7,018 nucleotides of DNA, from NCBI GenBank assembly GCA_039183635.1, contig JBCDBL010000163.1, positions 1 through 7,018 on the forward strand, written 5' to 3'. Both the position numbers and the translations under genes were made by a program. Of this stretch, positions 6,567 through 7,018 are shown in pieces. The notes beneath the pieces were generated by a model. It searched no databases and was not told the DNA's origin. It saw only the letters and a list, made by a program, of their open reading frames with translations. Source of the stretch: JBCDBL01 sp039183635 (GTDB lineage Bacteria > Pseudomonadota > Alphaproteobacteria > Caulobacterales > Parvularculaceae). Every line of letters begins with the position of its first letter. The stretch's first letter is position 1.

Positions 6567-6572
6567 ATTATA
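6567..6572 (-). promoter_or_regulatory. Candidate -10 element upstream of the monooxygenase gene
   Basis: An exact TATAAT on the minus strand lies in an AT-rich patch of otherwise GC-rich DNA, 21 nt upstream of the proposed ATT start. Transcription would begin a few bases before the Shine-Dalgarno, giving a very short leader. No good -35 is visible at 16-18 nt. The patch is near-palindromic (AATTATAATT), so the opposite strand also reads TATAAT, but no rightward gene follows. Confidence 0.35.
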
Positions 6573-6624
6573 ATTTCGTCCCCGCGCGCGCAGGTGTTGT
6601 TCCATGACTATGTGATTTTAACCT

Positions 6625-6658
6625 GTCGCTTGCGATAGGGCGTATTCGCGCAAGCGAC
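6625..6658 (-). terminator. Stem-loop downstream of topA, possible terminator
   Basis: GTCGCTTGCG (6625-6634) and CGCAAGCGAC (6649-6658) form a perfect 10-bp stem with a 14-nt loop. On the minus strand it begins 14 nt after the topA stop codon. It is followed by AGGTTAAAATC rather than a clean T run, so it may be a weak intrinsic terminator or an mRNA 3'-end stabiliser. Confidence 0.5.
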
Positions 6659-6672
6659 CCAAAGACGCAGGA

Positions 6673-7018
6673 TTATTCAGAAGTTTTGTCGGCGATTTTT
6701 TTTGTGGTTTTCTTGGCTGTTTTCTTTTTCGCAGCCGTCTTCTTGGTTGTCTTTTTCGTCGCCTTTTTTGCGGTCTTTTTCTTCGCCGTTTTTTTCTTGG
6801 CGGTTTTTTTCTTTCCGCCGCCCTTGGCCTCTTTTTCCGCGATCAGCGTCACGGCTTGCTCGAGCGTCACCTTTTCGGGCTCCATGTCTCGCGGCAGGGT
6901 GGCGTTGATTTTTTGGTGCTTGATATAAGGCCCGTAGCGGCCGTCCATGACGTTGACGGGGTCTCCGGTTTCCGGATGCGCCCCAAGCTCTCGCAAGGGT
7001 TTGGCGGCTGCGCCGCGC
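6673..7018 (-). CDS. topA: DNA topoisomerase I, C-terminal 114 codons (5' end beyond the window)
   Basis: This is the end of type IA topoisomerase I, which relaxes negative supercoils through a transient 5'-phosphotyrosine link; the catalytic part lies outside the window. The visible part contains a C-terminal topoisomerase repeat of the type LRELGAHPETGDPV..DGRYGPYIKHQKINATLP, followed by EPEKVTLEQAVTLIAEKEAKGG, both typical of alphaproteobacterial TopA. It ends in a lysine/threonine/alanine-rich tail of about 46 residues that should bind DNA non-specifically. The stop codon is TAA at 6673-6675. The next leftward gene on this strand is the monooxygenase, beyond a hairpin. In many alphaproteobacteria rnr lies close downstream of topA; here it is about 5.3 kb away. 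Confidence 0.94.
   Translation of the reverse strand, partial: RGAAAKPLRELGAHPETGDPVNVMDGRYGPYIKHQKINATLPRDMEPEKVTLEQAVTLIAEKEAKGGGKKKTAKKKTAKKKTAKKATKKTTKKTAAKKKTAKKTTKKIADKTSE
6697..6813 (-). repeat. topA: Low-complexity lysine-rich tail of topA (KKTA-type repeats)
   Basis: The topA tail is built from imperfect tandem units such as KKTA, KKAT and KKTT, about nine in a row, encoded largely by AAG/AAA and ACC/GCC codons. The plus strand is therefore a pyrimidine-rich tract with many T runs. Histone H1-like tails of this kind are common in TopA of high-GC bacteria. The unit number is likely to vary between strains by slippage. Confidence 0.8.

Noticed and set aside
6676..6930. Plus-strand frame rich in Phe and Val resembling a membrane protein (6686-6928)
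   Set aside because: It is the antisense of the lysine-rich topA tail. Poly-AAG/AAA on the other strand reads as hydrophobic codons.

Overview
The window looks like chromosomal DNA from an alphaproteobacterium. It is GC-rich with strong codon bias. It carries the C-terminal end of topA and the N-terminal part of rnr, two genes often close neighbours in Alphaproteobacteria. It also has a dispersed repeat of the type whose translation reads VIPAKAGIQ, and a CtrA-like TTAA-N7-TTAA box. No tRNA, rRNA, CRISPR array, integrase or transposase is visible. Genus cannot be assigned from this sequence alone.

Layout from left to right. Positions 1-1359 (minus) hold the first 453 codons of RNase R, which continues past the left edge. 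Positions 1360-1530 are intergenic and mostly filled by a 104-bp nested palindromic repeat (1411-1514). Positions 1531-2559 (minus) encode a metallo-beta-lactamase-fold exonuclease of the DNA-ligase-associated family. It overlaps by 4 bp the upstream TetR/AcrR-family regulator (2556-3188, minus), so the two should be co-transcribed and translationally coupled. Positions 3189-3328 form a divergent regulatory region with a 21-bp imperfect palindrome next to tetR and a CtrA-like box next to the rightward gene. Positions 3329-5332 (plus) encode a bifunctional class A penicillin-binding protein of 667 residues. Only 22 bp separate it from a convergent FAD-dependent monooxygenase (5355-6545, minus), whose reading frame has no ATG, GTG or TTG in front of its FAD-binding motif; an ATT codon is the best-placed start. 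A hairpin (6625-6658) separates this gene from the end of topA (6673-7018, minus), which ends in a lysine-rich tail.

Functionally this is a mix of housekeeping nucleic-acid enzymes (topoisomerase I, RNase R), a probable DNA-repair nuclease under a local regulator, a cell-wall synthase with possible cell-cycle control, and an oxidoreductase of unknown substrate. If topA and rnr were once close neighbours, the roughly 5.3 kb between them is accessory or rearranged. I see no convincing new multi-gene system. The most unusual points are the tetR-exonuclease coupling without ligase or helicase partners nearby, the likely ATT start, and the CtrA-like box in front of the penicillin-binding protein.
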